Below, piece by piece: positions 1 to 11,334 of a stretch of 64,000 nucleotides of DNA; within the stretch, counting starts at the first letter, position 1, and each line of letters starts with the position of its first letter. This stretch comes from Acidithiobacillus acidisediminis. GTDB taxonomy: Bacteria > Pseudomonadota > Gammaproteobacteria > Acidithiobacillales > Acidithiobacillaceae. The position numbers and the translations under genes are program-made. A model generated the notes under the pieces. That model was not told the DNA's origin. It made no database searches and was given only the letters and a program-made list of their open reading frames with translations. The DNA is taken from positions 1,110,001 through 1,174,000 of the forward strand of contig NZ_JALQCS010000001.1 in assembly GCF_023277115.1 (NCBI RefSeq), written 5' to 3'.

Positions 1-1
1 C

Positions 2-1162
2 CATAGCTATACTTATGAAACCAACACGTTCGGTGTGAATCCCTCGGTGCATTGGTTTCAGCACTATGTGGACCTCAAAGCCGGTGGTTTGGCCATGATT
101 TCGACCTATCATTCTCAGGACTTTGTATACGGCTCTCCCGACGTGCCAAAGATATCTGGCTATAATGATCTTTGGAATGAGCATGGTTGGCGCATGTATA
201 GCAAGTTATATGCGCAGGCAAAGATCAAGCCAGTATCCTCGGTGGCAATTACGCCAGGATTGAAATATGAAACAATGTATACGCATCTCAATGATGTTCC
301 TGGATACTACTATTCGGTTGGCGCAAGCAGCGGGCGTAGCTATAGTGAACTGAGTCCCTATCTGGGAGTAGAATATAAACCCATACCCTCGGTAAAGCTG
401 TTTGCTGATTATGCTGTCGGCTACAAATATCCGAATATTACCGCGTTCTATTCTGCCGACAGTAATGCTACTACGACTAGCCCTTCCACCCCAGTAACCA
501 TTAAACCAGAGCGGGTGAACACCTATCAGTTTGGTGCCCAATATCATCATGGTCCGGTGGAAGTAAGCGTTTCATTCTATCGCTCGGACTTTGTGCACAC
601 GTTTAGCTCATACTATGACACGACGACCGGACTGACTTATGAATACAACATTGGCTCGTCACAATATCAGGGCATCAATATCGCGACCCAGGTGGCCTTG
701 GATCGCTATGTTTCTCTCTATGGCAACTACTCCCTGCAAAACGCCCAATACACCAGTAATTCTTCCAGTCAGTACGGGGTATCGACGAGCATTGGTGAGC
801 CGCGTCCCAACACGCCCACCTACTTGGCGGGTATGGGGGTTCTGGCGCACTATGCTGGTACCAAGGGACGGCTTTATGCGAATCTGGTTGGGCCACAATA
901 TATTGAGGCGAGTACTGGTGCACCAACTGGGTATAGTATGCCCGCCTACGCAACCATGAGCTTCAACCTATCACACGAGTTTCCGGTGCATGAGGACGGC
1001 ATTGACGACGTGACCCTGAGCCTCACTGGGGTGAATCTCTTGAATTCTGATGCGTATGTCATGGAAAAGCAGTTTGCTTACACCACCGGCACGGGAAATT
1101 ATATTGAGGCCGAACCGATGATGCCAAGATCCTTCTTCGGCACTGTGCAAGTGAAATTCTAA
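2..1162 (+). CDS. TonB-dependent outer-membrane receptor, C-terminal part (5' end outside the window)
   Basis: The reading frame is open from the first bases of the window, so the gene starts upstream and about 386 C-terminal residues are visible. They are alternating aromatic and polar beta-strand segments of a 22-strand barrel, and the protein ends in a terminal phenylalanine (QVKF), as outer-membrane barrels do. No plug domain or TonB box can be seen because that part is missing. It is clearly paralogous to the receptor at 12496-14832: both contain a YYD-x4-G-x-T-x-EYN motif followed by a YQG strand. The segment is A+T-richer than the catabolic genes next to it. It lies just before the convergent aminotransferase gene. 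The substrate is unknown; the neighbourhood suggests nucleobases, nucleosides or a chelated nutrient. Confidence 0.85.
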   Translation, partial: HSYTYETNTFGVNPSVHWFQHYVDLKAGGLAMISTYHSQDFVYGSPDVPKISGYNDLWNEHGWRMYSKLYAQAKIKPVSSVAITPGLKYETMYTHLNDVPGYYYSVGASSGRSYSELSPYLGVEYKPIPSVKLFADYAVGYKYPNITAFYSADSNATTTSPSTPVTIKPERVNTYQFGAQYHHGPVEVSVSFYRSDFVHTFSSYYDTTTGLTYEYNIGSSQYQGINIATQVALDRYVSLYGNYSLQNAQYTSNSSSQYGVSTSIGEPRPNTPTYLAGMGVLAHYAGTKGRLYANLVGPQYIEASTGAPTGYSMPAYATMSFNLSHEFPVHEDGIDDVTLSLTGVNLLNSDAYVMEKQFAYTTGTGNYIEAEPMMPRSFFGTVQVKF

Positions 1163-1185
1163 AGGAAATTTACGCATACCCATTT

Positions 1186-1212
1186 GCCCTGGTTGTACAA
1201 TGCGGCCAGGGC
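1186..1212 (+). terminator. Weak hairpin between convergent genes
   Basis: A perfect 7-base inverted repeat (GCCCTGG at 1186-1192, CCAGGGC at 1206-1212) with a 13-base loop lies 24 bases after the receptor stop codon. No T-run follows, so it is either a weak terminator or only an RNA 3'-end stabiliser. Confidence 0.3.
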
Positions 1213-1320
1213 TACCCTCTTAGCTAGCGTGAGGCAGTGAAATTTCTCTGGCATCTGCTTTGTGGCTGCCCCAAGGTTTCTCACGGAGCTATGCATGGCG
1301 CGACGATGGAAATGCCTCCG

Positions 1321-2631
1321 TCAGTCGATGGTTTTCAGGACCTGCCGGAGCGTGGTTTGTATCCTGTCCAAATGCCCCGATTCGAGAATGAGCGGGGGAG
1401 ATAGGGCAATGGTGTCTCCGGTCGCCCGGATCAGCAAGCCGGCGTCAAAGGCTTGCACTAACGCCGCATGGCCGCGTTCCCCTGGTTTCCCTGATCGCGG
1501 TTCTAGTTCGATGGCGGCCATGAGACCTAGGTTGCGGATATCTACCACATGGGGGAGCCCGGCTAGACTATGCACCATCGCTGCAAAGGATGGTGCCATT
1601 TGTGCGCCGCGAGTGAAGAGTCCCTCATTCTCATAGATGTCTAGGGTAGCCAAGCCTGCTGCGCAGGCGAGAGGATGCCCGGAATACGTATAGCCGTGAA
1701 AGAACTCTATTTGTTCGGCTGGCCCAGTCATCATGGTGTCGTGAATGGCGTTGCTGACAAAGACGGCACCCATGGGTACGGCGGCATTCGTCAATCCCTT
1801 GGCCGTCGTGAAGATATCAGGCACCACGTCAAAGAACTGGCTCGCGAATGGGGTTCCCAGACGCCCAAAGCCGGTAATGACTTCATCAAAGATGAGCAGA
1901 ATGCCGTGCGCTGTGCAAATCTCCCGCAGGCGTTGTAGGTAGCCTGCGGGCGGGACGATGACCCCGACAGACCCTGCTACCGGCTCAATGATAACTGCGG
2001 CAATCCGTTCGGCGCCATGGTGACGGATCAGGGACTCCAAGGCGTCGGCCTGCTCCACACTATACGGTGGCATTCCTCGGCAGAAACGGTTGCGCTCTTG
2101 ATCCAGGGTATGCGGCAGGTGGTCGACCCGCAGCAGGTTTCCAAAGGCGCGGCGGTTGTTGGGTAATCCGCCAACCGAAATTCCGCCAAAACCTACGCCA
2201 TGGTAGGCCTTATCCCGGCCAATGAGTAGGGTTCGGTCTCCCTCTCCTCGCGCGTAGTGATAGGCGAGGGCGATCTTGAGAGCGGTATCGGCAGACTCAG
2301 ACCCCGAATTGGTGAAAAAGACATGGTCAAGCCCCGCTGGAGTTTGCTGAATCAATCGCTCCGCAAAAGCGAAGGGGAGGGGATGTCCGATCTGGAAGGT
2401 GGGCGCAAAATCCATCTCTCTGCTTTGCTTGATGATGGCCTGCTGAATTTCCTGTCTACAGTGACCCGCGTTGACACACCAGAGGCCGGAGGTTGCGTCA
2501 AGAATTTCGCGCCCCTCGGTGTCCCAATAGAACATCCCTTTGGCACGTGCCAAGAGTCGGGGTTCTGCCTTGAACTGGCGGTTGGCGGTAAAAGGCATCC
2601 AGAAGGCATCGAACTGGGTTTCGGCAGTCAT
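1321..2631 (-). CDS. Class III omega-aminotransferase, probable beta-alanine:pyruvate aminotransferase
   Basis: A 436-residue PLP-dependent fold-type I enzyme. It closely follows the known omega-amino acid:pyruvate aminotransferases: DAFWMPFTANR near the N-terminus, SGLWCVNAGH, the FFTNSGSE phosphate-binding loop, YHG, DEVITGFGR with the PLP-ring aspartate, and the Schiff-base lysine in TTAKGLTN. The expected reaction is beta-alanine plus pyruvate to malonic semialdehyde plus alanine, the step after beta-ureidopropionase in reductive pyrimidine catabolism. The ATG at 2631 is chosen because the longer TTG start (2670) lies inside a sigma-54 promoter at 2666-2681, upstream of the predicted RNA start. 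No strong Shine-Dalgarno sequence is visible. The gene is transcribed away from the catabolic operon starting at 2976 and should be co-regulated with it. Taurine or another omega-amine is an alternative substrate. Confidence 0.88.
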   Translation of the reverse strand: MTAETQFDAFWMPFTANRQFKAEPRLLARAKGMFYWDTEGREILDATSGLWCVNAGHCRQEIQQAIIKQSREMDFAPTFQIGHPLPFAFAERLIQQTPAGLDHVFFTNSGSESADTALKIALAYHYARGEGDRTLLIGRDKAYHGVGFGGISVGGLPNNRRAFGNLLRVDHLPHTLDQERNRFCRGMPPYSVEQADALESLIRHHGAERIAAVIIEPVAGSVGVIVPPAGYLQRLREICTAHGILLIFDEVITGFGRLGTPFASQFFDVVPDIFTTAKGLTNAAVPMGAVFVSNAIHDTMMTGPAEQIEFFHGYTYSGHPLACAAGLATLDIYENEGLFTRGAQMAPSFAAMVHSLAGLPHVVDIRNLGLMAAIELEPRSGKPGERGHAALVQAFDAGLLIRATGDTIALSPPLILESGHLDRIQTTLRQVLKTID

Positions 2632-2665
2632 GGGTAAACGTGAGGTAGTGAGGATATTAAAAGGA

Positions 2666-2681
2666 CGCAAGTAGTGTGCCT
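2666..2681 (-). promoter_or_regulatory. Sigma-54 promoter of the aminotransferase gene
   Basis: Read on the minus strand, AGGCAC-N5-TTGCG places GG and GC exactly 10 bases apart, as in the TGGCAC-N5-TTGC consensus, with CAC and TTGC fully conserved. The RNA would start near 2655, leaving about 24 bases before the ATG at 2631. It faces away from a second sigma-54 promoter at 2912, with NtrC-like boxes between them. Confidence 0.7.
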
Positions 2682-2721
2682 AAGTGATCCCGGTATTCTG
2701 ATTACCGGCGAAATCTATGTC

Positions 2722-2738
2722 CGCACCAATTATGTGCA
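2722..2738. promoter_or_regulatory. NtrC-type enhancer box 1
   Basis: CGCACC-N5-TGTGCA matches the NtrC consensus TGCACC-N5-GGTGCA at 10 of 12 arm positions with the right 5-base spacer. It sits about 75 bases upstream of the predicted minus-strand start and about 210 bases upstream of the plus-strand start, so it could serve both sigma-54 promoters. Confidence 0.6.
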
Positions 2739-2752
2739 TTCAATTTGGTGCA
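2735..2752. promoter_or_regulatory. NtrC-type enhancer box 2 (imperfect)
   Basis: TGCATT-N6-GGTGCA has a perfect right half but a degenerate left half and one extra spacer base. It overlaps box 1 by four bases. Paired strong and weak sites are common in NtrC enhancers, where they favour oligomer binding. Confidence 0.45.
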
Positions 2753-2911
2753 GATGCATTATTGTCGTGCGCGTCACCGTGAGGATCCGTATAAAAAATG
2801 TTCACACTATTACCAGTTTTATGAAACGGATAACTTCTGATTGTTGAGCCTATTCCTGTAACCTGTCACTGATTCCTATATGTGTTTGTATCTGGTCCCT
2901 GATATTTTTGA

Positions 2912-2927
2912 TGGCATGAAGCTTGCC
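2912..2927 (+). promoter_or_regulatory. Sigma-54 promoter of the pyrimidine-catabolism operon
   Basis: TGGCAT-N5-TTGCC is a near-consensus -24/-12 element with GG and GC separated by exactly 10 bases. Transcription should start near 2938, 38 bases before the ATG at 2976. This rules out the longer frame that opens at 2880. Confidence 0.78.
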
Positions 2928-2975
2928 TGTTTGAACTTCAAAACAGATTATGAATTTCATTGCAAGGAAATCTCT

Positions 2976-3845
2976 ATGGGTAGAGTAGTCAAAGCAGCTC
3001 TGATACAGGCCGCGCAGCCTGCAAACGCAGCAGAAATGACGCCTGCAGCGATCAAAGCAGAAATGGTGGGTCGGCATTTGCAGCATATAGAGGCAGCGGC
3101 TGCTCAGGGTGCGCAGGTGCTGTGCATGCAGGAGCTCTTTTATGGCCCATACTTCTGTCCCAGTCAGGATATTGCATGGTACTCGTTGACGGAGCTAGTT
3201 CCTGATGGACCTACCATAAAACTCATGCAGGAATATGCCAAAAAATATTCTATGGTTCTGGTGGTTCCGGTGTATGAATGGGAAATGGCCGGCGTTTACT
3301 ATAATACGGCGGCAGTGATTGATGCGGATGGGAGTTATCTTGGGAAATATCGCAAGACCCATATCCCTCAAGTGCAAGGTTTTTGGGAAAAATTCTTTTT
3401 TCGGCCCGGGAACTTGGGATATCCCGTATTTCAGACGGCTTACGGAAAAGTTGGAGTGTACATTTGTTATGACCGACACTTTCCCGAAGGCGCGCGAGCA
3501 CTGGGTCTGCACGGGGCGGAGATGGTGTTCAACCCTTCAGCGACGGTCGCAGGGCTGTCGGAGTATCTCTGGAAGCTGGAACAGCCTGCCCATGCGGCAG
3601 CAAATGGTTATTTTGTGGGTGCGATCAACCGGATTGGTACGGAAGCACCATGGAATATTGGGGAATTTTATGGACAAAGTTATTTCGCGAATCCCCGTGG
3701 ACAGATTTTTTCCCAAGCCAGTCGAGACCAGGAAGAAGTGCTCGTGGCAGAGCTAGATTTGGACCAAATCAGAGAGGTACGTGATCTCTGGCAATTCTAT
3801 CGCGACCGGCGCCCAGACCTGTATGGCCCATTGTGCGAACCTTGA
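2976..3845 (+). CDS. pydC: Beta-ureidopropionase (N-carbamoyl-beta-alanine amidohydrolase), nitrilase family
   Basis: A 289-residue cytosolic carbon-nitrogen hydrolase. The nitrilase triad is visible as Glu53 (MQELF), Lys127 (KYRKTHIP) and Cys164 (YICYDRHFPEG). Motifs such as FNPSAT, INRxGTE and the FYGQSYFA region closely resemble eukaryotic beta-ureidopropionase (UPB1). Expected reaction: N-carbamoyl-beta-alanine to beta-alanine, CO2 and ammonia, the third step of reductive uracil breakdown. The start at 2976 has an AAGGAAA ribosome site and lies just after the sigma-54 promoter; an in-frame ATG at 2880 lies upstream of the predicted RNA start. It is the first gene of an operon running to 12176. 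Putrescine-pathway carbamoylamidases are related, but the neighbours favour the pyrimidine role. Confidence 0.88.
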   Translation: MGRVVKAALIQAAQPANAAEMTPAAIKAEMVGRHLQHIEAAAAQGAQVLCMQELFYGPYFCPSQDIAWYSLTELVPDGPTIKLMQEYAKKYSMVLVVPVYEWEMAGVYYNTAAVIDADGSYLGKYRKTHIPQVQGFWEKFFFRPGNLGYPVFQTAYGKVGVYICYDRHFPEGARALGLHGAEMVFNPSATVAGLSEYLWKLEQPAHAAANGYFVGAINRIGTEAPWNIGEFYGQSYFANPRGQIFSQASRDQEEVLVAELDLDQIREVRDLWQFYRDRRPDLYGPLCEP

Positions 3846-3857
3846 GGACTAGATGGT

Positions 3858-5186
3858 ATGGAGTGGAGTGCATTGACCGATCAGGCTGTAGCAGAGCGCC
3901 TTCGCGGAATGGAGCAAGTCCTGAGTCAGGAAGACTTGCCGGTGGAGGCGGAGCGGTGTTTTTACTGCTACGATGCTCCTTGTACGCAAGCGTGTCCGGC
4001 CGAGATCGATATTCCTGCCTTTATTCGCGCGTTGGCTGTCGAGCAGCCCGAGCGAGCCGCCGACATCATTCTGCGCGAAAACCCGCTGGGGATGAGTTGT
4101 GCTCGTGTTTGTCCGGTGGAGACGCTCTGTGAAAATGTGTGCGTGCGCTTGACTGATGCGGGGGGCGCGGTACGTATCGGTCTTTTGCAGCGTGCAGCAA
4201 TGGCGGCATGGACGCCAAGGGCTAAAGAACGTCCACATCCTCTAGGTCAGCGGGTTGCGGTGGTAGGTGCTGGACCCGCCGGAATGACAGCTGCCAGGCT
4301 ACTTGCTGAAGCGGGGGTGCAGGTCACCGTGTCGGATGCTGCGGGCCACCCGGGAGGTTTGAATGAGACCGGTATCGCGGCCTATAAAATGCTCGATGAT
4401 GCCGCGCAGAAAGAAGCATCCTGGTTGCTGGACCATCCATCTATCGAATTTGTACGAGGGATCGCGTTGGGTTCGGATTTCACCTTGGCCTCCCTGCGTC
4501 AGCAATACCGAGCGGTGATTTTGGCGATTGGTCTGGCAGGGCAGCGACAATTGCGGATCCCTGGGGAGGACCTCCCCGGCGTATTGGCAGCAGTCCCGTT
4601 CATCGCTGCGATGCGGCGAGGTGAGGCCGTTCCGGTTGGTAAGAAAGTGGCGGTAATCGGAGGAGGGATGACGGCCATCGATATCGCTATCCAGATCCGA
4701 CTCCTTGGTGCGGAAGAGGTGCATATCTGCTACCGGCGCGGCATCGAAGATATGGGAGCGAGCGCCCATGAGCGACAATTGGCGCAGGCACAGGGTGTGC
4801 TGATCCATCCGGGTCTACGGCCTTTGGAGGTTCGGCAGGCAGCAGATGGGGGCCTAGAGTTGATCATGGAGCCCCTGCGTGCAGGGGCCGAGGGTGCTTG
4901 GATTCCTGCGGGTAAGCCGGAGTGTTGGCAGGTCGATCAAATCTTCACCGCCATAGGCCAGTGCCTGGATCGCGGCGCCTGGGTGGAGGATGCAGAGCTC
5001 ATGTCTCTGGCCTTGGACGCGCATGGTAAGATTGCTGTCGATGACGCAGGGCGTAGCAGTCTTCCCGATGTCTGGGCAGTAGGCGACTGCGCCGGGCGCA
5101 GCAGCGACCTCACCGTGCAGGCCGTCGCTGATGCCAAGAGAGCCGTGGTTTCCATACTGTCCGACTGGAAGCAGGAGGCCGCCTGA
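3858..5186 (+). CDS. preT: NAD(P)-dependent dihydropyrimidine dehydrogenase, flavin/Fe-S subunit PreT (PydX)
   Basis: A 442-residue homologue of the glutamate-synthase small chain. The N-terminal helical Fe-S domain has Cys34, Cys37, Cys42 and Cys46 (C-x2-C-x4-C-x3-CP) and a second group in CARVCPVETLCENVC. The FAD-binding Rossmann motif VVGAGPAG begins near residue 135, and a second NAD(P)H-binding motif VIGGGMT near residue 270. With PreA it forms the bacterial enzyme that reduces uracil or thymine to the dihydropyrimidine using NAD(P)H: PreT takes electrons from the nicotinamide and passes them through FAD and Fe-S clusters. It starts 12 bases after pydC and its stop overlaps the preA start (TGATG), consistent with a translationally coupled two-subunit enzyme. 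Confidence 0.9.
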   Translation: MEWSALTDQAVAERLRGMEQVLSQEDLPVEAERCFYCYDAPCTQACPAEIDIPAFIRALAVEQPERAADIILRENPLGMSCARVCPVETLCENVCVRLTDAGGAVRIGLLQRAAMAAWTPRAKERPHPLGQRVAVVGAGPAGMTAARLLAEAGVQVTVSDAAGHPGGLNETGIAAYKMLDDAAQKEASWLLDHPSIEFVRGIALGSDFTLASLRQQYRAVILAIGLAGQRQLRIPGEDLPGVLAAVPFIAAMRRGEAVPVGKKVAVIGGGMTAIDIAIQIRLLGAEEVHICYRRGIEDMGASAHERQLAQAQGVLIHPGLRPLEVRQAADGGLELIMEPLRAGAEGAWIPAGKPECWQVDQIFTAIGQCLDRGAWVEDAELMSLALDAHGKIAVDDAGRSSLPDVWAVGDCAGRSSDLTVQAVADAKRAVVSILSDWKQEAA

Positions 5187-6511
5187 TGGTATCCCTGCAG
5201 AGCACCTTCGCGGGCATTTCCTCCCTGAACCCCTTTTGGCTTGCTTCGGCTCCGCCGACCGATCGTGAGGTGAATGTCGAACGTGCCTTTGCCGCGGGCT
5301 GGGGCGGGGTGGTCTGGAAAACCTTGGGTATCGATCCACCCGTCGTCAACGTCAACGGCCCTCGGTATGGTTTTTGGCGCGGTGACAATCAGCGCGTGCA
5401 GGGGTTCAACAACATTGAACTGATCAGCGATCGGGCAATCGGTATCAATCTGGAAGAAATTGCCCGCGTCAAGGCGCGTTGGCCAGATCGCGCCTTGGTC
5501 GTGTCGGTGATGTTTCCCCTGGAGGAAGCGCATTGGGCGCGCTGGTTACCGGAAATCGAGGCCACAGGCGCGGACGGGATCGAATTGAATCTCGGCTGCC
5601 CGCACGGCATGTCAGAACGTGGCATGGGGTCGGCGATGGGGCAAGCACCACAATTGGTAGAGTCGGTGACCCGCATGGCCAAGCGGCACACCTCGCTGCC
5701 GGTGATTGTGAAGCTGACGCCCAATGTCACCGATATCACCTGGAGCGCAGCCGCAGCGAAGTCTGCCGGGGCAGACGCTGTGTCCTTGATCAACACCGTC
5801 AATTCTTTGATGGGCGTAGATCTGGATACCTTGGCGCCAACCCCCACGATTGACGGCAAGGGTACGCATGGAGGCTATTGTGGGCCGGGAGTAAAGCCTA
5901 TTGCCCTGCACATGGTCGCCGAGATTGCCAGCTCTCCGAACCTGAGCGACCTGCCGATTTCCGGTATCGGTGGCGTAAGCAATTGGTCTGACGCAGCTGA
6001 GTTCCTTGTTCTTGGCGCTGGGAATGTGCAGGTTTGTACGGCAGCCATGCTCTATGGCTTCCGCATCATCGAGGACCTAGCGGAAGGCTTGGCAACGTGG
6101 ATGGAGGGGAAGGGATATGGCACTTTGGCAGAGGTACAGGGGCGGGCGGTAGCCAATGTCAGTGACTGGAACCGTCTAAATCTGAACTATGTGACCAAGG
6201 CCGAGATTGATGCAGATCGTTGCATTGGCTGTGGCCGCTGCTTCATTGCCTGTGAGGACACTTCCCATCAGGCCATTATGCGTTCACCGCGTGCAAAGAA
6301 TTATCAGGTCAAGCCAGAGGACTGTGTAGGCTGCAATCTTTGTGTTGCGGTTTGTCCAGTCCCGGGCTGTATCAGTATGTTGCCAATGCGCGCGGGGGTG
6401 GTGGACCCACGCACGGGATCGCTGGTATCTCTAGAGCCGTTGAACTGGACAGAGCACCCCAATAATCCTCTTCGGGGCAGTAGTGTCTCTCCTTTTCGGC
6501 TGGAGGAATAG
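5186..6511 (+). CDS. preA: NAD(P)-dependent dihydropyrimidine dehydrogenase, catalytic subunit PreA
   Basis: 441 residues. The N-terminal dihydroorotate-dehydrogenase-type FMN barrel (about 1-320) has the WGGVVWKT, LNLGCPHG, KLTPNVTD, NTVNSLMG and SGIGGV motifs. A C-terminal two-cluster ferredoxin domain follows, with C-x2-C-x2-C-x3-C groups at about 348-360 (CIGCGRC) and 385-400 (CVGCNLC). It reduces uracil or thymine to the 5,6-dihydro form with electrons from PreT. Mammalian dihydropyrimidine dehydrogenase has a catalytic cysteine in its GLACGQ motif; here the corresponding stretch is GSAMGQ. The gene overlaps preT by one base, and the dihydropyrimidinase gene follows after 3 bases. Thymine is a possible second substrate. 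Confidence 0.9.
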   Translation: MVSLQSTFAGISSLNPFWLASAPPTDREVNVERAFAAGWGGVVWKTLGIDPPVVNVNGPRYGFWRGDNQRVQGFNNIELISDRAIGINLEEIARVKARWPDRALVVSVMFPLEEAHWARWLPEIEATGADGIELNLGCPHGMSERGMGSAMGQAPQLVESVTRMAKRHTSLPVIVKLTPNVTDITWSAAAAKSAGADAVSLINTVNSLMGVDLDTLAPTPTIDGKGTHGGYCGPGVKPIALHMVAEIASSPNLSDLPISGIGGVSNWSDAAEFLVLGAGNVQVCTAAMLYGFRIIEDLAEGLATWMEGKGYGTLAEVQGRAVANVSDWNRLNLNYVTKAEIDADRCIGCGRCFIACEDTSHQAIMRSPRAKNYQVKPEDCVGCNLCVAVCPVPGCISMLPMRAGVVDPRTGSLVSLEPLNWTEHPNNPLRGSSVSPFRLEE

Positions 6512-9493
<2,982 letters not shown>

Positions 9494-9501
<8 letters not shown>

Positions 9502-10873
9502 TTCCGTGCACAGGACTCCGCCTCCGGTAGAAATCACCCAAGTAGAGAGTTTCGGCGTCGCACCCGTGCCCGATGCATACCGCAACATGGGCCCGGGGAT
9601 GCTCTTCCTCATCTGGGCACTGGCTTCCGCCTCGGCAACCACGCCAGTGATCGGGCTCCTCCTCAAAAATGTGGGTTTAACCCATTTTGTCTATTTGGTC
9701 CTTCTCGCAACGGCGGTGGGTTTTCTGCCGGGGTTGCTGCTAGCCCACATGGGACGCCAGGTGCCCATCATCTCCATGATCATGGCCCGGCGCACCTTTG
9801 GCATGGCCGGTGCTACCCTCATGGCGCTCCTGTATACCGTTGTTGGTGCCGGGTGGTTTGGCTTGAATACCGATGTGGGCGGCCGGATTCTGGATAGTCT
9901 GTTTCCGGGGTACGGTCTCACCTGGTACCTGTTGCTAGGGGCGCTACAGATCGGTCTGGTTTTTTTTGGTATGGAAGTCCTGGAAAAGTTTTATAAATAT
10001 ACGGCAGTACTGTTTTTGCTCTGCTACGCCGTGCTCACCTGGTATCTGTTTTCTCGCTACGCGTTTACCTTGCCCGTAGCCGACGGCGCGGTCCCTTGGG
10101 GCCGAGACATTGATCTGATTCTCAGTTTCAGTCTATTGGCGTGGGCCTACGACTTCCCTACGGTCACTCGATTCTGTACGCCTTGGGTTCCTGGCGAGGC
10201 CATGTCTCGCTCTCTACAGTATGCGGCCATGCCCGCTTTGGGCGTCATGTCCGCGGTCTTGTTCATGGGCATTTTGGGTCTGGTGGCCTTAGAGATGACC
10301 GGTGATTGGAATATCGCTTTGCTGGGCAAAGAGTTGCCCGTGTGGGGAGAAATCTCGGCGGTGGGCGTTATCCTCGCCATTGCCCACACCAACGCCATGA
10401 ACCTCTACCCGGCAGTGACCAAACTCTTGGCCGTCGTCAATGTTGCCGAACGCCAGAGCCCGGCGTGGCTGCAGCCCCTAGTAGTGATCAGTTTGGGATG
10501 TTTTTCTACCTTGCTGGCCATACTTGGTATTCTGAATGTTATCGAGGGGTTCCTGAACGTCTTGGGCGAATTATTGTTTCCCTTTACCTTCATCTTGGTG
10601 GTTGATTGGTTTCATGGGCGTTACTACCGCATGCCTGCAGCCCAGTTTTATCCCGGTGGGAGGGGCGCACCCAAGGTCTGGTCCTGGCCGGCCTTGTGGG
10701 CCCTATTCGCCCTGCTGTTGGCCATTGGCATGGATCAGATGGTGGGAGCCTGGATTCCGGCATCCTGGCAGCCTGCCTTGCCCTGGCAAGTATTGTCTGC
10801 CCTATTGGCGGCGTTGCTCTATGGTGCAGGATTGCTCTTGTGGGGTAAAACGTGGACTTGGGAGGTAGCATGA
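9494..10873 (+). CDS. Second NCS1-family permease, cytosine/purine permease (CodB-like) branch
   Basis: 459 residues with about 12 transmembrane segments. The N-terminal half has the NCS1 pattern: a soluble leader with ESFGVAPVP, then GPGMLFLIWALAS, a RRTFG loop, and GAGWFGLNTDVGG after helix 3. It is only distantly similar to the permease before it, so the pair is not a recent duplication, and the two proteins may import different bases such as cytosine and uracil. The start codon lies 8 bases inside the previous gene, with a GGAGG ribosome site at 9485-9489. Its TGA overlaps the ATG of the cytidine deaminase gene. Substrate cannot be told from sequence alone. Confidence 0.85.
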
Positions 10874-11334
10874 CGCGAGCGCCATCTCCTGCGGGGCCAT
10901 TATCACCTGTGGCACCCGAACAATTGATCGCACTGCGCCGAGCCGCCTCACAGGCACTGGAACGCGCCTATGCGCCTTATTCCCGTTACCGAGTGGGTGC
11001 CGCGCTACTCACCAAAACCGGAGACATTGTCCCTGGCGCTAATGTGGAAAATGCCGCCTATCCCTCCGGCCTCTGTGCTGAGGCCTCCGCTATTGGTCAC
11101 CTGGTCGCAACTTTGGGGGTCATGCCCTTGCGTGCTGCTTTCATCGTCTGCCAAGGCGACAAACCCGCCTGGCCTTGTGGTAGCTGCCGTCAGCGCCTCA
11201 ACGAGTTCGCTCTCCCGGAGCTATGGATTTTTACCGCTACCTGGGAAGGGCCAGTGGAAGGGGCTGCCTTTTCGAGCTTGTTCCCCCATAGTTTCGGTCC
11301 CCAGAATCTGGGTCGGGCGGAACTCGGTCAATGA
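10870..11334 (+). CDS. cdd: Cytidine deaminase
   Basis: A 154-residue small, tetrameric-type cytidine deaminase. The zinc site is complete: Cys69 and the catalytic Glu71 (LCAE), then Cys103 and Cys106 (PCGSC). The upstream VENAAYPSG substrate loop is also present. It converts (deoxy)cytidine to (deoxy)uridine and ammonia. The ATG at 10870 has a GGAGG ribosome site at 10860-10864 and overlaps the preceding stop codon (ATGA); a longer frame from 10852 ignores this site. Its presence means the operon handles nucleosides and not only free bases, yet no nucleoside hydrolase for uridine lies inside the operon. Confidence 0.92.
   Translation: MTRAPSPAGPLSPVAPEQLIALRRAASQALERAYAPYSRYRVGAALLTKTGDIVPGANVENAAYPSGLCAEASAIGHLVATLGVMPLRAAFIVCQGDKPAWPCGSCRQRLNEFALPELWIFTATWEGPVEGAAFSSLFPHSFGPQNLGRAELGQ

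Noticed and set aside
2632-2670. Longer aminotransferase start (TTG at 2670)
   Set aside because: It lies inside the minus-strand sigma-54 promoter, upstream of the predicted RNA start, and adds residues outside family homology.
2880-2975. Longer beta-ureidopropionase start (ATG at 2880)
   Set aside because: It precedes the sigma-54 promoter at 2912-2927, and the ATG at 2976 has a good ribosome site.
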